Source: a virus. Taken from it: a stretch of 23,003 bases of DNA. Of the stretch, positions 20,987 through 23,003 are shown piece by piece. Below the pieces are notes generated by a model. The model was not told the origin of the DNA and ran no database searches. It saw only the letters and a list, made by a program, of their open reading frames with translations. The DNA lies in IMG/VR virus record IMGVR_UViG_3300025949_000095, positions 1-23,003 of that record; one strand, given 5' to 3'. The stretch's first letter is position 1. Every line of letters begins with the position of its first letter. The translations under genes were made by a program, and so were the position numbers.

Positions 20987-21955
20987 ATGACCGCGAATAC
21001 CCTGATTACCCCGTCCGTCGTCCGTGTGGCGGAGGATGTGGAAGACCGCATCTACAACTTCAATCCGTAGGATACCCCGCTCGTTAGCATGATCGACCGC
21101 ATCAAGGTGTCGAACGTGTTCCACGAGTGGACCCGCGACAGCTACCGCGCCCCGAGTGCATCGAATGCTGCAATCGAAGGCGCTGATGCCTCCTACGCCG
21201 CGCAGGTCCAGCCCGGCCCGTTGAACAACCGCACACAGATTTTCCAAGACACCTTGAGCGTGTCCAACACTGCCGAGACGGTCAAGAAGTACGGCCGTTC
21301 GTCCGAAATCAACCGCCTGAAAGCGAAGAAGATGGTTGAGCTGAGGCGCGATATCGAGGCGGCCGCCATCGGCAACGGCGCGTCTGTCACGGGCACCGGC
21401 AGCGTGGCCGGCCAGATGCGTGGCCTGTTCGGCTTCATCGCCACGAACGCCAGCGTTGGCGCCACCACGGGCGTTGCGCCGAACCCGGTAACCAATACCG
21501 CCCCGGTGGCGGGTACGGCTCGCGCTATCTCTGACGTGTTGGTCAAGGCGGCGGTTCTGGCTGCGTATACCAACGGCGGCAGCGGTAGTGTCCTACTGGT
21601 CTCGCCGGCACAGAAGCAGAAGGTCTCCGCGCTGACCGGCAACGTCACGCGGCAGCAGTAGGTTCCGTCTGATAAGGACGGCAATCTGGTGCTGAACACC
21701 GCCTTCACCTTCTACGGCCATGACTTCGGCAATACGAAGGTGGTTCCGGATCGCGTAATGGCGGCTGGTGGGGCTGGCTTGACGGCATCGGCCTACCTGA
21801 TCGACGGCGATAAGCTGGCCCTGGGCCAGCTGCGTCCGTTCGAGTCGGAGCAGCTGGCGACCACGGGCGATGCCAAGCAGTGGCAGATCCGCACCGAAGT
21901 CACGCTGGTGGTGCGTGATGAAAAGCCGCTCGCGTCGATCCTTGACCTGAGCTGA
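20987..21955 (+). CDS. Major capsid protein (SU10/DUF5309 type), two in-frame TAG codons
   Basis: A 322-residue protein with TAG at codon 28 (21068; RIYNFNP-Q-DTPLVSMI) and codon 225 (21659; GNVTRQQ-Q-VPSDKDG). FHEWTRDSYRAPSASNAAIE, VSNTAETVKKYGRSSEINRL and KMVELRRDIEAAAIGNGASV are hallmarks of the SU10/DUF5309 capsid family (HK97 fold). The end has DGDKLALGQLRPFESEQLAT and VTLVVRDEKPLASILDLS. Without amber read-through only 27 residues are made, so no capsid could form. Followed by a strong terminator-like hairpin at 21964. Confidence 0.95.
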
Positions 21956-21963
21956 TGAACCTT

Positions 21964-21997
21964 GGGGCCGGCTGGTATAGCGGCCCCTCTTTCTTTC
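21964..21997 (+). terminator. Rho-independent terminator after the major capsid gene
   Basis: GGGGCCG (21964-21970), a ten-base loop and CGGCCCC (21981-21987) form seven pairs, followed by the T-rich TCTTTCTTTC. It would limit transcription into the lower-copy head-completion genes. Confidence 0.85.
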
Positions 21998-22007
21998 GGA
22001 GGTTGGC

Positions 22008-22298
22008 ATGCGCGCACGGATTGAACAGATAGACGCCTTACATGAGGCACATATCTACGAAGCCAGCATGGACGACCTCCGCGCCGTGGCCGATCATTGC
22101 AAGGCGCGTTAGAGCGCTGGCGATACCGGCGATAGCGAAATGCGAGCACTGATGACGGTCCCAGCCATCATCGTGCAGCAGTACATGAACGAAAATGGCG
22201 TGTCGTATCCCGAGTTCATGCGCAACCCTGAGCATGCCCGCCGCATGATGAACGACCCAGCCCTATCCGCCTTCCGCATCCATCGGGGTCGCGTCTGA
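22008..22298 (+). CDS. Small head-region protein, one in-frame TAG
   Basis: A 96-residue protein from ATG 22008 (CGGAGG ribosome-binding site). MRARIEQIDALHEAHIYEAS precedes TAG at codon 35 (22110; ADHCKAR-Q-SAGDTGDS). Then PAIIVQQYMNENGVSYPEFM and RNPEHARRMMNDPALSAFRI. It ends with TGA overlapping the next ATG (TGATG). I do not recognise the family; position suggests a capsid-vertex or head-completion accessory. Without suppression a 34-residue fragment results. Confidence 0.75.
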
Positions 22299-22951
22299 TG
22301 CAGTTCTCGAACTACACCGACTTCCGCACCGCCGTGCTGAAGATGATCGACGGTGACGACACCAATGCTGGCGCCCTGAGCCAGTCTACGCTAGATCTGC
22401 TGATTGGCATGGGGGAGTAGGCGGTTTACTACGGCATGACGGGCGCGCGTGGTGAGACATTGCCGCCGCTGCGCTGCGCTGAAATGGAGTCGCCGCTAGC
22501 CATCACGGCTACCGGAAACATCGCCACGATCCCCGCTGACTGCCTTGAGCTGATCCGCGTGCAGGTATCGGGCGAATATCCGATGGACTACGCCGCCGAA
22601 GAGGGCCAGCTTCGCTAGCTGAAAGCTGGTGGTGGCTCGGGTGCGGCACGCAAGTACACGCAACAGGGATTGAGTCTGTTGTTCTTCCCCACGGTAACGG
22701 ATGGAACCGCCATCGCCGGCCGGTACTACAAAAAGGCGGCGGATATCTCGTCCGGCACGCTGAATGCCGCGTTCAACCGCTACCCCGACGTGTGGCTTTA
22801 CGCTGCGCTGGCTGAGTCAGCCCCGTTCATCGGCGAGGATGGCCGTTTGCCGCTGTGGAAGGCGCAATACGCAGGTCGGTTGATGGCTGCGCTTGCCAAT
22901 GAGCGCGCCCGCTTCACGCACGGATCGCGGCTGACCCAGGTTCCCCGGTGA
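22298..22951 (+). CDS. Head-tail adaptor-like protein, two in-frame TAG codons
   Basis: A 217-residue protein with TAG at codon 41 (22418; IGMGE-Q-AVYYGMTG) and codon 107 (22616; EGQLR-Q-LKAGGGSG), both natural as Gln. MQFSNYTDFRTAVLKMIDGD, IATIPADCLELIRVQVSGEY, IAGRYYKKAADISSGTLNAA and RYPDVWLYAALAESAPFIGE match the pattern of podoviral/SU10-type adaptor proteins that bind beneath the portal ring. It ends with TGA overlapping GTG of the next gene. Confidence 0.85.
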
Positions 22952-23003
22952 AGACCGATTTTCTCGGAGCTGCCTACCAATCGCGCTCGCTACCGCTGGC
23001 AGG
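22948..23003 (+). CDS. Packaged DNA stabilization protein, gp10-like (partial)
   Basis: GTG 22948 overlaps the previous stop (GTGA). The 18 readable codons give VKTDFLGAAYQSRSLPLA, the N-terminal pattern (FLGxAYQxRS) of P22 gp10-like DNA stabilization/tail-plug proteins. The rest lies beyond the window. The order adaptor then gp10-like is normal for P22-type podoviruses. Confidence 0.7.
   Translation, partial: MKTDFLGAAYQSRSLPLA

Noticed and set aside
15863-22618. Interpretation of the late genes as decayed pseudogenes with many nonsense mutations
   Set aside because: Random decay would give TGA, TAA and frameshifts as well. Here all 19 internal stops are TAG at glutamine-like positions, frames are intact, and a CTA-anticodon tRNA lies next to them.

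Overview
This window is part of a temperate tailed-phage genome (a prophage or metagenomic phage contig). Its gene order is lambda-like, but its morphogenesis genes look like those of P22/SU10-type podoviruses. The sequence is GC-rich. A bidirectional repressor/Cro region, a YbcO-type nuclease, a VRR-NUC nuclease, an Rz/Rz1 spanin pair and a lysozyme-type endolysin all point to a Gram-negative, probably Pseudomonadota, host. The genus cannot be read from the sequence.

Layout. Positions 1-890 (minus) hold three early leftward genes behind a strong promoter with two operators. Positions 1009-2146 (minus) hold a terminator, a lipoprotein gene and the repressor gene. Positions 2146-2220 are a three-operator switch firing rightward into a Cro-like gene. 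Positions 2220-5089 carry early regulators, a replication-initiation gene that contains a GCGGAC repeat cluster (likely origin), and a DnaB-type helicase. Positions 5086-12187 are a tightly overlapping early/middle operon: NinB-like protein, a frameshifted cytosine methyltransferase, YbcO, VRR-NUC, an HNH-like nuclease, a metallophosphatase and small unknowns. Positions 12188-13040 hold a poorly coding stretch, a small gene and two tRNA genes (Thr-TGT, Ser-TGA). Positions 13057-15344 are the lysis region: endolysin, membrane proteins, a secreted trypsin-like lipoprotein and overlapping spanins. Positions 15334-23003 carry an amber-decoding tRNA, then terminase small and large subunits, portal, scaffold, SU10-type major capsid protein, head-completion proteins and the start of a gp10-like DNA stabilization gene.

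Main discovery. The late genes contain at least 19 in-frame TAG codons: inner spanin 1, the 15334 gene 1, terminase small 1, terminase large 2, portal 7, scaffold 2, capsid 2, 22008 gene 1, 22298 gene 2. No internal TGA or TAA is seen in them. Reading TAG as glutamine restores full-length proteins with normal overlapping TGA/TAA ends. At 15413-15487 there is a cloverleaf tRNA with anticodon CTA and several glutamine-tRNA identity features. Genes expressed early carry no internal TAG, and one of them ends in TAG. The simplest reading is that this phage reassigns amber to glutamine late in infection, so lysis and virion assembly depend on its own suppressor tRNA.

Caveats. Three probable frameshifts (6587-6595, about 12047-12061, about 12430-12440) may be real lesions, phase variation or sequencing errors. 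Family names are from recognition of motifs and were not checked against a database.
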